Of a stretch of DNA of 64,000 bases, positions 43,710 to 51,890 are shown in pieces. Numbering within the stretch: position 1 is the first letter of the stretch; each line of letters begins with the position of its first letter. Both the position numbers and the translations under genes were made by a program. The notes under the pieces were generated by a model that was given only the letters and a program-made list of their open reading frames with translations, was not told where the DNA came from and searched no databases. This stretch comes from Micromonospora siamensis. GTDB lineage: Bacteria; Actinomycetota; Actinomycetes; Mycobacteriales; Micromonosporaceae. The DNA lies in the NCBI RefSeq assembly GCF_900090305.1, contig NZ_LT607751.1:3348001-3412000 (forward strand), read 5' to 3'.

Positions 43710-44324
43710 TCAGCTGATCCGGTGCCCGTGGCGGCGCGCCAGGCCGGTCAGGTCCGGCTCGCCGAACTTCTCCACCAGCGCCGCGAAGCCGGCGACCTTG
43801 TCCGCGCCGAACCGGCTCACCTTCGCCGCGTACGACGCGCAGGTGAGGAAGGCGGGCGGCGTCGACTTGCTGTGGAACTTGTCGGCGTACATCACCAGCT
43901 GCTCCTCCTCGCTGTCGGCGGTGTAGTCGTCCACGGGCAGCGGCAGGCCCTGGCGTCGCACGTCCTCGCGGGTCAGTCCGACCCCGGTGTGGTGGGAACA
44001 GAACCGGCCCAGCTCGTCGGGCAGCCCGAGGTCCCGCAGCAGCGCGTGCCCCAGCACGCCGTGCCGCAGGTAGTTCGCGTGGTCCAGGCGCCCGGTCGAG
44101 TCGTAGAGGCGGTAGACGCCGATGTCGTGCAGCAGGGCGCCGGCGCGTACCAGCTCGACGTCCAGCGGTGCGCCGTGCCGGTCGAGCAGCTGCTCGGCGA
44201 CCTCGCAGACGATCCGGCAGTGGGTGTGGACCAGCTCGAACGCCTCCTCGCTCGGCGCGAACCGCTCGTGCAACGCCCGGATCTGCTCGTCGGTCGGAAG
44301 CACCGACGTGCGTTCGATCGTCAC
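43710..44324 (-). CDS. HD-domain phosphohydrolase-like protein
   Basis: 204 residues. The metal-binding HD pattern is H36 region VHTHCRIV, LLHDIGVYRLYD and FCSHHTGVG. HD proteins hydrolyse nucleotides or phosphate esters; this short form has no partner domain. GTG 44324 start without strong ribosome site. 77 bases downstream of the fadD-like gene, same direction. Confidence 0.85.
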   Translation of the reverse strand: MTIERTSVLPTDEQIRALHERFAPSEEAFELVHTHCRIVCEVAEQLLDRHGAPLDVELVRAGALLHDIGVYRLYDSTGRLDHANYLRHGVLGHALLRDLGLPDELGRFCSHHTGVGLTREDVRRQGLPLPVDDYTADSEEEQLVMYADKFHSKSTPPAFLTCASYAAKVSRFGADKVAGFAALVEKFGEPDLTGLARRHGHRIS

Positions 44325-44401
44325 CTGCCGTCACCCGTCCCGCGTCGCCGTCACCGCCGGCAACACCATACGGGTCGGGCCGCCGGCCGGCAGCGGGCCG
44401 G

Positions 44402-46084
44402 TCAGTCGCCGGCGAGGAGGCGGTCGCGGACCTCGCGGCGCAGGACCTTGCCGATCTGGGAGCGGGGCAGCTCCTCCACCGGCACCACCCGGCGGGGCAC
44501 CTTGTAGCCGGCCAGGTGCTGGCGGCAGGCGGCCCGGATCTCCTCCGGCTCGCCCGCGGCGTCGGGGTCCAGCACCACGGCGGCCACCACTTCTTCGGCC
44601 CCGTCCGGGCCGGGCATCCCCACCGCGGCGGCGTCGCGTACGCCGGGCAGCCGGCGCAGCGCCTCCTCCACCTCCGACGGGTAGACGTTGAACCCGCCGG
44701 TGATGATCATTTCCTTGATCCGGTCGACCACGCTGACGAAGCCGTCGTCGTCCATCACCACCACGTCGCCGGTACGCAGCCACCCGTCGGCCAACAGCAC
44801 CTGCGCGGTCTCCTCGGTGCGACGCCAGTAGCCGCCGAACACCTGCGGTCCGCGGACCAGCAGTTCGCCGGGCTCACCGGTGGGCCGGTCCCGGGACGGG
44901 TCCTCCGGGTCGACGATCCGCACGTCGGTGGAGGGGAACGGGATCCCGACCGTGCCGGGGCGGCGGGCGGGGGAGACCGGGTTGCCCAGCGCGATCGGGG
45001 ACGCCTCGGTCATCCCGTACCCCTCGACCAGCAGCCCACCGGTCACCGACTCCCACAACTCGACCGTGGCCGGAGGCAGGGACATCGCACCGGAGAGGGC
45101 GTACCGGGCCGAGGTGAGGTCGACGCCCCGCTCCCGGGCCGCCGTGGCCAGCCGCTCGTAGATCGGCGGCACCGCGGGCAGGAACGTCGGCGGCCGGCGG
45201 CCGACGGCGTCGAGCACCTGGTCGAGGTCGAAGCGGGGGAAGAGCACCATGGTCGCGCCGATGCCCACCGAGAAGGTGAGGCAGAGGGTGAGCCCGTACG
45301 CGTGGAACAGCGGCAGCACCGCGTACACGGTCTCCTCGCCGTCGCGCAGGCCCGGCACCCAGGCGCGGCCCTGCGCGGCGTTGGCCCGCAGGTTGCGGTG
45401 GCTGAGCACGGCGCCCTTCGGGGTGCCGGTGGTGCCGCCGGTGTACTGGAGCAGCGCGGTGTCCCCGGCGCCCGGCGCCGGGTGGTCGGCGGCCAGCGGG
45501 GTGGCCGCCGCGAGCAGCTCCGCCCAGGACAGCGCGCCGGGGGCCGGCGCGGTCATCGCCGCCCGGGCGGCGCGGGCCTTCGCCAGCGGCAGCCGCAACG
45601 CCCAGCGCTTGCGCCGGGGCAGCGCCCGGGTCAGGTCGACCGCGATCACCGTCCGCACCTCGGCCCGGCCGGTCACCGCCGGGGCGATCTTGTCCCACAC
45701 CACGGCGACCCGCGCGCCGTGGTCGGCGAGCTGGTGTTCCAGCTCCTGCGGGGTGTAGAGCGGGTTGTGCTCGACCACCACCGCGCCCAGCCGCAGCACG
45801 GCGTAGAAGGCGACCACGTGCTGGGGGCAGTTCGGCAGCACCAGCGCCACCCGGTCGCCGCGACCGACGCCGAGGCGGCGCAGCGCCTCCGCGGCGCGGG
45901 ACACCTGCCCGGCCAGCTCGGCGTACGTGGTGGTGGCGCCGAAGAAGTCCAGCGCCACCCGGGGGCCGAAGCGGTGTGCGGCGTCGGTCAGCAGGTCGAC
46001 CAGCGAGCCGTCCGGCAGGTCGATCTCCGCTGGTACGCCGGGGGCGTAGCTGCGCAGCCAGGGCCTCTGGTCGGTACGGTCCAT
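44402..46084 (-). CDS. Fatty acyl-CoA ligase (FadD-like)
   Basis: 560 residues of the AMP-binding superfamily. LLQYTGGTTGTPKGAVLSH (P loop), VEGYGMTEASP, GWLRTGDVV and the C-terminal GKVLRREVRD Lys region are all present. It makes acyl-AMP and then acyl-CoA from a fatty acid, ATP and CoA; medium or long chain is likely. GAGGAGG precedes ATG 46084. A palindromic site in its promoter suggests repression by a TetR-type fatty acid regulator. Confidence 0.93.
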   Translation of the reverse strand: MDRTDQRPWLRSYAPGVPAEIDLPDGSLVDLLTDAAHRFGPRVALDFFGATTTYAELAGQVSRAAEALRRLGVGRGDRVALVLPNCPQHVVAFYAVLRLGAVVVEHNPLYTPQELEHQLADHGARVAVVWDKIAPAVTGRAEVRTVIAVDLTRALPRRKRWALRLPLAKARAARAAMTAPAPGALSWAELLAAATPLAADHPAPGAGDTALLQYTGGTTGTPKGAVLSHRNLRANAAQGRAWVPGLRDGEETVYAVLPLFHAYGLTLCLTFSVGIGATMVLFPRFDLDQVLDAVGRRPPTFLPAVPPIYERLATAARERGVDLTSARYALSGAMSLPPATVELWESVTGGLLVEGYGMTEASPIALGNPVSPARRPGTVGIPFPSTDVRIVDPEDPSRDRPTGEPGELLVRGPQVFGGYWRRTEETAQVLLADGWLRTGDVVVMDDDGFVSVVDRIKEMIITGGFNVYPSEVEEALRRLPGVRDAAAVGMPGPDGAEEVVAAVVLDPDAAGEPEEIRAACRQHLAGYKVPRRVVPVEELPRSQIGKVLRREVRDRLLAGD

Positions 46085-46122
46085 CGCCGCCTCCTCGCTC
46101 ACCGCCAACGCCGCCCAGATTA

Positions 46123-46155
46123 ACCTACGCGTTGGTAACCTACGGGAGCGTAGGT
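46123..46155. promoter_or_regulatory. Operator-like repeats upstream of the fadD-like gene
   Basis: ACCTACGCGTTGGT (46123-46136) is a 14-base palindrome with one mismatch pair. It is followed by ACCTACG (46138-46144) and its inverted copy CGTAGGT (46149-46155). The three ACCTACG half-sites are typical of a TetR-family operator. Confidence 0.6.
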
Positions 46156-46172
46156 GGGCGTGGTGGTCGGGA

Positions 46173-46340
46173 TCAGCGCCGGGAACGCACCGACTGGCGA
46201 CCCTTGACGAAGGCCAGGACGATCACCGCGACCAGGGCGATCAAACCGATGATCACCAGCCAGCGGGCCGCCTCCAGCAGCAACCCGAGCAGGATGAGCG
46301 CGCCGCCGACGACGCCGACGACCCAGAGCAGGGCCCGCAT
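46173..46340 (-). CDS. Two-helix small membrane protein
   Basis: 55 residues, hydrophobic except for the basic tail (KGRQSVRSRR). GGAGG precedes ATG 46340. Similar small proteins of unknown role are common in actinomycetes. Confidence 0.75.
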   Translation of the reverse strand: MRALLWVVGVVGGALILLGLLLEAARWLVIIGLIALVAVIVLAFVKGRQSVRSRR

Positions 46341-46424
46341 GTTCGCCTCCCGTGACCGACGTGTCCCCGGCGGGGACACCCGGCCCCGCCTTCCCGCTCC
46401 GGCCGCGCCCATGCCGGCCGCCGG

Positions 46425-47150
46425 TCAGCGGCGGGCGACGTACACCGTGTTGGCCGACTCGCGGCGCTGCAACGGGTTGGGGAAGCGGACGACGTGGGCC
46501 AGCGAGGTCGGGAACACCTCGGTCAGGATCCGCTGGAACTCCCGGTCCGGCGGGTCGTTCGACCAGAGCGCGAAGACCCCCTCCGGGCGCAGGTGGCGGG
46601 CCATCCGGTGCAGCCCCTCCACGGTGTAGAAACCGGCGTGCGACGGATGCAGCACGTGCCGGGGGGAGTGGTCCACGTCGAGCAGGATCGCGTGGAAGAG
46701 CCGGTCCGGGTCGTCCGGGTCGAAGCCCGCCCCGCTCTCCACCGCCGCGAAGAAGTCGGACCGCACGAACCGGGTACGCGGGTCCGCCGCCAGCCCCTCG
46801 GCGAAGGGCAGCAGGCCCCGCCGGTGCCAGTCGATGACGTCCTCGATCGCCTCGACCACCACCATCGAGCGGACCCGGGCCTCCTCCAGCACCGTACGGG
46901 CGGTGTAGCCGAGGCCCAGGCCGCCGACCACCACGTCCAGACCGTCACCGGTCAGCGGCGCGAGCCCCAGCCGGGCCAGCTCGATCTCCGCCACCGGGAA
47001 CAGGCTCGACATCAGGAACTCGTCGTCGAGCTTGACCTCGTACACGTCCAGGTCGAGCGACGGGTCCCGGCGCCGGCGCAGGCTGATCTCCCCGATCGGG
47101 GTCTCCCGCCAGGCCAGTTCTTCGAATCGGATGCCCACGCGGTCCCTCAT
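46425..47150 (-). CDS. Spermidine synthase-like protein
   Basis: 241 residues. VVVGGLGLGYTARTVLEEARVRSMVVVEAIEDVIDWHRRGL is the SAM-type Rossmann part; LFHAILLDVDHSPRHVLHPSHAGFYT is typical of the actinobacterial spermidine synthase-like branch. Polyamine synthase activity is unproven for this branch, which lacks an obvious DxxD substrate site. ATG 47150 has weak support from GGAA; downstream GTG starts are possible. Confidence 0.8.
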   Translation of the reverse strand: MRDRVGIRFEELAWRETPIGEISLRRRRDPSLDLDVYEVKLDDEFLMSSLFPVAEIELARLGLAPLTGDGLDVVVGGLGLGYTARTVLEEARVRSMVVVEAIEDVIDWHRRGLLPFAEGLAADPRTRFVRSDFFAAVESGAGFDPDDPDRLFHAILLDVDHSPRHVLHPSHAGFYTVEGLHRMARHLRPEGVFALWSNDPPDREFQRILTEVFPTSLAHVVRFPNPLQRRESANTVYVARR

Positions 47151-47268
47151 TTCCGGCCGGTTCCGTCGTCGGATGCTACCGGCCCGACCATCCCGCCCGG
47201 GCCGGCATGCGGCCACACGACCTGGACGGATGCCGCCCGGGCCATCCCCGGCCGGGTACGCCCGCCGA

Positions 47269-47649
47269 TCACCACCGCCAGAGCGCGGCCCCCGCCACCC
47301 CGGCCAACGCGACGGCCCCGAACACCGACGCCGGCCCGGAGGCGCCCCGGCAGCGCAGGGTGACCGCCGCCGTGGCGGTGAGCAGCAGGGCAACCGGTCC
47401 GGTCACGACCAGCCAGGGCTCCCAGCCGGCCGCCTCCCCGCTGCCCGAACCCACCGGCCCGGCGGTCAGCAACCACCCGCCGAAGAGCGTGCCCGCCCAG
47501 CTCACCGGGGTCAGCGCCGAGGTGGCGGCGGCCAGCGCCGCGAGCGTCGGCGCCGGCCGAGAGGAGTCGGGGCCACGAGTGGCGTCGGCGATCGGGCCGC
47601 GGCGGGGCACGGCGGGTCGGAGTCCCGGTCGGCGGGCGGCGGTGATCAC
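47269..47649 (-). CDS. Membrane protein of unknown function
   Basis: 126 residues with three hydrophobic segments (about 38-62, 76-98, 105-124). GTG 47649 has no Shine-Dalgarno sequence but TAGCGT lies 6 bases upstream. Divergent from eccB. No family recognised. Confidence 0.6.
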   Translation of the reverse strand: MITAARRPGLRPAVPRRGPIADATRGPDSSRPAPTLAALAAATSALTPVSWAGTLFGGWLLTAGPVGSGSGEAAGWEPWLVVTGPVALLLTATAAVTLRCRGASGPASVFGAVALAGVAGAALWRW

Positions 47650-47887
47650 GCGGCGACGCTACGCCCCGGCCGGCCCGGTCCGGATCAGCCGTGGGGTCCG
47701 GCCGGGTGGACCGGCGTGCCGGCTGCCTCGCCGCTTCGTCCGGCCGCCCCGACCGGCGGGTGGGTCGTGTTCGGCCCGAGGGGCTTCGGGCGGGCCGGGT
47801 GGCGGCGGCTCGGCGGACACGCAGGGTCCCCGGGATGTCGACGGAACGCTTATCCTGTGCGCCGACCGTATCGCCGGAAGGGACCGC

Positions 47888-49276
47888 ATGCCGTCGCGGC
47901 AGGACCAGCTGCACTCGTACCAGTTCACCGTCCAGCGGGCGGTCGCCGCCCTGGTGATGCGGGAGACGGACCCGGCCAGGTCGCCGTTTCGCCGGCTCGC
48001 CGGCGCCGGGCTGGCCAGCGTCCTGGTCGCCGCGATCGCCCTGGGCGGCTCGACACTGTACGGACTCTTCGCCAGCGGTGGCACCAAGTGGCGGGACTCG
48101 GACGCGGTGATCGTGGAGAAGGAGTCCGGCGCCCGGTTCGTCTACCGGCAGGACAAGCTGCACCCGGTGCTCAACTACGCGTCGGCGCTGCTGATCATCG
48201 GCGCGGAGCAGCCGAGGACCGTGCTGGTCTCCCGCCGGTCGATCGAGGGGGTGCCGCGCGGGCTGCCGCTCGGCATCGCCGACGCCCCCGACTCACTCCC
48301 CGCCCCCGGACGGCTCGCCACCAGCGGCTGGACGGTCTGCTCGGTGCCCGGCGCCGACCCGGACCGCCCGGGTGCCCGCTCGGCGCTGCTGATCGGCCGG
48401 GACGTCACCGGAGGCCGACCGCTGCGCGAGGACGGGCTGCTGGTGCGGCACCCCGACGGCACCCTGCACCTGGTCTGGCACCAGCGGCGACACCTGATCC
48501 GCGACCCCGACCGGGTGCTCGCCGCGCTGGCCGCAACCCGGGAACGGGCCGTCCCGGTGGCGCCCGCCCTGCTCAACACCCTCACCGCGGGCGTCGACCT
48601 GGCCCCGCTGGCCGTACCAGGGCTGGGTGGGCCGTCCCGCAGGGTGCCGGGGGCCACCGTCGGCACCGTCTACCTGGTCCGCAACACCGGCGGTGGCCGC
48701 CAGTACGCGGTGGTCGAGCGGGAGGGCCTGGCCGGGATCACCGAGCTCCAGGCGAGCCTGCTGCTCGCCCGTACCGGCCAGGGTGCGCCCGAGCAGCTCA
48801 GCCTCGGTCGCTTCGCCGAACTGCCCAAACTGCGCGACCGGGTGCCCCGGGGCGCCGCCGCCCCGCCGTCCTCACCACCCCGGCTGGCCGGCACGGAGGG
48901 GGGCAGCGTCTGCGCCCGTACCGGCGACGACGGTGGCGCCCGGGAGTTGCGGCTGGGCGGCTCGCTGCCGGATCTCACCGGCGCCGCGCGGACCACGCCG
49001 TCGGCCGGTGGTCCACCGCTGGCCGACCACGTCCTGGTGGAGCCGGGCCGGGGCGCGGTGGTGGAGAGCGTCGCCGCGCCGGGCGCCACCGGGGGCGCCG
49101 TCTCCGTGGTGACCGATCTCGGGCGCCGGTACGTCCTGGCCGACCGGGCCGTGCTCGGCATGCTCGGCTACCGCGACGTGCGGCCGGTACGCCTGCCCGC
49201 CGGGCTGGTCAGCCTGGTGCCGGCCGGTAGTCCGCTCGACCCGGAGGCGGCCCGCGCGGTCGCCGCACCCGGCTGA
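47888..49276 (+). CDS. eccB: EccB-family type VII secretion protein
   Basis: 462 residues, near the family norm. MPSRQDQLHSYQFTVQRAVAALV at the N-terminus is the EccB hallmark, followed by one membrane helix (about 40-62) and a large periplasmic domain with the repeats typical of the family (YASALLIIG, VSRRSIEGVPRG, RYVLADRAVLGMLGY). EccB is a core part of the ESX membrane complex. No eccC, eccD, eccE, mycP or esx genes adjoin it, so the gene is an orphan in this window. GGAAGGGA precedes ATG 47888. Confidence 0.93.
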   Translation: MPSRQDQLHSYQFTVQRAVAALVMRETDPARSPFRRLAGAGLASVLVAAIALGGSTLYGLFASGGTKWRDSDAVIVEKESGARFVYRQDKLHPVLNYASALLIIGAEQPRTVLVSRRSIEGVPRGLPLGIADAPDSLPAPGRLATSGWTVCSVPGADPDRPGARSALLIGRDVTGGRPLREDGLLVRHPDGTLHLVWHQRRHLIRDPDRVLAALAATRERAVPVAPALLNTLTAGVDLAPLAVPGLGGPSRRVPGATVGTVYLVRNTGGGRQYAVVEREGLAGITELQASLLLARTGQGAPEQLSLGRFAELPKLRDRVPRGAAAPPSSPPRLAGTEGGSVCARTGDDGGARELRLGGSLPDLTGAARTTPSAGGPPLADHVLVEPGRGAVVESVAAPGATGGAVSVVTDLGRRYVLADRAVLGMLGYRDVRPVRLPAGLVSLVPAGSPLDPEAARAVAAPG

Positions 49277-49280
49277 CGGG

Positions 49281-49886
49281 TCAGTCGGCCGGGCGGCGCA
49301 GGGCGGTGACCGCGAAGGTGGCCTCGTCGTGCCAGGGGCGCAGGTCCCAGGTGGCGAAGCGGTGTTCGAGGCGCAGGCCGACCGCGGCGGTGTCGGCGTC
49401 GAAGTCGGGCAGCCGGTAGCCGCGGTCGGTGCCGAAGCCGACCACCAGCAGCCCGTCGGGGCGCAGGTGGGCGGCGATCCGGCCGAGCACCTGCCGCTCG
49501 GTGCCCGGCGCCACGAAGGCCATCACGTTGCCCGCGCAGACCGCCGCGTCGAACGGCTCGGCCTCGCCGTCCGCCGGCAGGTCCAGCTCGGCCAGGTCAC
49601 CGACCAGCCAGCGCGGCCCGGGATGGTCGGCGCGGGCGGCCTCGACCAGAGCGGGATCGGCGTCCACGCCGACGACGGTGTGGCCCCGCTGGGCCAGTGC
49701 CGCGCCCACTCGACCCGTGCCGCAGCCGGCGTCGAGGATCCGCGAACCCGGGGCCACCATCGCGTCGATGAGTCGCCCCTCACCGGCCAGGTCCACCCCT
49801 TCGGCGGCCAGCCGGCGGAACCGGTCGATGTACCACTGCGAGTGCTCGGGACCGGTCTCGGTCACCCAGCGGGTCGGGTTCGCCAT
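49281..49886 (-). CDS. SAM-dependent methyltransferase
   Basis: 201 residues, class I fold. ILDAGCGTGRVGAALAQRGHTVVGVD is motif I, FDAAVCAGNVMAFV motif II region. Substrate unknown. ATG 49886 has no Shine-Dalgarno sequence but TACCGT is 6 bases upstream; an extended frame reaching back into the palindromic element is not used. Confidence 0.88.
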   Translation of the reverse strand: MANPTRWVTETGPEHSQWYIDRFRRLAAEGVDLAGEGRLIDAMVAPGSRILDAGCGTGRVGAALAQRGHTVVGVDADPALVEAARADHPGPRWLVGDLAELDLPADGEAEPFDAAVCAGNVMAFVAPGTERQVLGRIAAHLRPDGLLVVGFGTDRGYRLPDFDADTAAVGLRLEHRFATWDLRPWHDEATFAVTALRRPAD

Positions 49887-49983
49887 GCCGCCACGGTAAC
49901 CGCCCCGCCGGCCGGGCCCACGGCGGAGCCGGGCCTCCGGGTCGGAGTCGGCGTGCCGGACCGTTGGGGCCATGGGAGTCGTC

Positions 49984-50033
49984 CGAGCGTGATACCTCAG
50001 AGTCATATCGATGACTCTGAGGTATCACGCTCG
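49984..50033. repeat. Palindromic intergenic element, copy 2
   Basis: Perfect 23-base arms (49984-50006 and 50011-50033) with a 4-base loop ATCG. The outer 14 bases, CGAGCGTGATACCT and its complement, are identical to copy 1 at 24545. It lies 34 bases after the stop of the sugar permease gene and could terminate that operon. Confidence 0.9.
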
Positions 50034-50067
50034 ACCGGCTTGTTTCCTCCGCCGCCCGGCCCTGGGC

Positions 50068-50934
50068 TCAGCCCTTCTCGGCGCCGCTGGTGAGGCCCTC
50101 GGTGAGCAGGCGTTCGCTGGCGAAGAAGAGGATGACGATGGGGAGGGTGAGCAGCACCGACCCCGCCATCAGCACCGTCTTCGGCACCTCGACGCCGTCG
50201 GAGAGCAGGGACAAGCCCAGCGACACCGTCCACCGGTCGGGCTTGTCGACCAGGAACAGCAGGGCGAAGAAGAACTCGTTCCAGGCGATCATGAAGTCGT
50301 AGAGCGCGACCGCCATGATCGACGGAGCGGCGAGCGGCAGGCTTACCCGACGGATGATGCCGAGCCGGCCGGCGCCGTCGATCGCCGCGGACTCCTCCAG
50401 GCTGACCGGGATCGTCTCGAAGTAGTTCTTCAACATGTAGACCGACACCGGCAGGGTCTGCGAGATGTAGACCAGCACCAGCCCGAGCAGCGAACCACGC
50501 AGCCCGGCCCGGGTGAAGACCACGAAGAGCGGGATCGCGATGACGATCGACGGGAACAGGTAGACCGCCAGGAACAGGAAGCTCACCTGCCGCCGGCCGA
50601 AGAACCGCAGCCGGGACACCGCGTACGCGCCGGGGATGGAGACCAGCAGGGTGAGCAGGGTCGCGCTGACCGCGACGATGCCGCTGTTGCGGATGAAGGT
50701 GAGGAAGCCCTGCCCGCCCTCCTCGACGGACTTCAACACCTCGGCGTACGTCGAGACGGTCAGCTCGCCGAACGGCACGAGCAGCGCCCCCGGGTCGAGC
50801 AGCAGCCGCTCGATCGGGCGTACCGACAGCACCAGCATGTAGTAGAAGGGCAGCACGGTGACCAGCAGGAAGGCCACGATCACCACCCGGCGCAGCCAGC
50901 GCAGGGTCACCGTCTCGATCTGGTCCCGGTCCAT
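50068..50934 (-). CDS. Carbohydrate ABC transporter permease (MalG-type)
   Basis: 288 residues, six helices. The EAA loop reads EESAAIDGAGRLGIIRRVSLPL and contacts the ATPase. ATG 50934 overlaps the upstream stop as TGATG; GTG 50937 is an alternative. Third gene of the uptake operon. No ATPase gene is nearby, so a shared MsiK-type ATPase elsewhere is expected. Confidence 0.93.
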   Translation of the reverse strand: MDRDQIETVTLRWLRRVVIVAFLLVTVLPFYYMLVLSVRPIERLLLDPGALLVPFGELTVSTYAEVLKSVEEGGQGFLTFIRNSGIVAVSATLLTLLVSIPGAYAVSRLRFFGRRQVSFLFLAVYLFPSIVIAIPLFVVFTRAGLRGSLLGLVLVYISQTLPVSVYMLKNYFETIPVSLEESAAIDGAGRLGIIRRVSLPLAAPSIMAVALYDFMIAWNEFFFALLFLVDKPDRWTVSLGLSLLSDGVEVPKTVLMAGSVLLTLPIVILFFASERLLTEGLTSGAEKG

Positions 50935-51890
50935 CACGCCTCCTTCCGTGCGGTGAAGAAGCGCAGGTAGATGCCGACGAAGATGATCAGCACGACGGCC
51001 AGGACGACCGCCTGGGCGGCAGCCGCCCCGATGTCGGTACGCGCGGTGAGGAACTGGTAGACCCGGACGCTGACCACCTCGGTGCCCGCCGCGCCGCCGG
51101 TGAGCAGGTAGACGTCGTCGAACTTGTTGAAGGTCATGATGAACCGCAGCAGCGACAGCAGCGCGATCACCGGCAGCAGCTGCGGGAACAGGATGTGCCG
51201 GAACCGCTGGGTCGGGGTGGCCCCGTCGACCCGGGCGGCCTCCTCCAGTTCACCGGGGACCGCCTGGAGGCGGGCCAGCAGGAAGAGGAAGGCGAACGGG
51301 AAGTACCGCCACGCCTCGAAGCCGATCACCGTCCACAGCGCGGTCGAGTCCTGGGACAGGAACGGGATGGGGGTGTCCCAGCCGAGGAACCGCTGCCCCC
51401 AGTTGTTGACCAGGCCGAGCTGCGGGTCGAGCAGCACCTGCCAGAGGAAGGCGACGGCCACCACCGGCGCCACGTACGGCAGCAGCATCGACGCCCGGAC
51501 CAGGGTGCGGCCCTTGAACGGCCGGCGCACCACCAGCGCGGCGACCAGGCCGATCGCGATCGAGCCGAAGGTCGACCCGATCGCGTAGAGCAGGGTGGTC
51601 CAGAGCGTGTCGGCGAACCCGGGGGTGTGCAGCACCCGGTCGAAGTTGGACATGGTGAACTCGCCGAAGAGCCCGGTCTTGCGCAGCGTGGCCAGGCGTA
51701 CCCGCTGGAAGGCCAGGACCACCGTCCAGACGATCGGGACGCCGATCACCGCGACCACGACGAGCAGGGTCGGCGCGACCAGCGCGAGCCCGGCGCGGGC
51801 CTCGCGCTGGCGCAGCGTCACCGGCTTGCGGCCGGTGGGCGGCCGCTCCCGGGTGGGGGAGCGGCCCGCCTCCGGCGCGGTGGTGGTCAA
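50934..51890 (-). CDS. Carbohydrate ABC transporter permease (MalF-type)
   Basis: 318 residues, six helices after a basic cytoplasmic tail. EAA loop: LEEAARVDGATPTQRFRHILFPQL. Start is TTG 51890, overlapping the stop of the binding-protein gene as TTGA, so the three genes are translationally coupled. Confidence 0.93.
   Translation of the reverse strand: MTTTAPEAGRSPTRERPPTGRKPVTLRQREARAGLALVAPTLLVVVAVIGVPIVWTVVLAFQRVRLATLRKTGLFGEFTMSNFDRVLHTPGFADTLWTTLLYAIGSTFGSIAIGLVAALVVRRPFKGRTLVRASMLLPYVAPVVAVAFLWQVLLDPQLGLVNNWGQRFLGWDTPIPFLSQDSTALWTVIGFEAWRYFPFAFLFLLARLQAVPGELEEAARVDGATPTQRFRHILFPQLLPVIALLSLLRFIMTFNKFDDVYLLTGGAAGTEVVSVRVYQFLTARTDIGAAAAQAVVLAVVLIIFVGIYLRFFTARKEA

Noticed and set aside
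47888..49276. A full type VII secretion cluster
   Set aside because: No other ecc, esx or mycP gene is present on either side.
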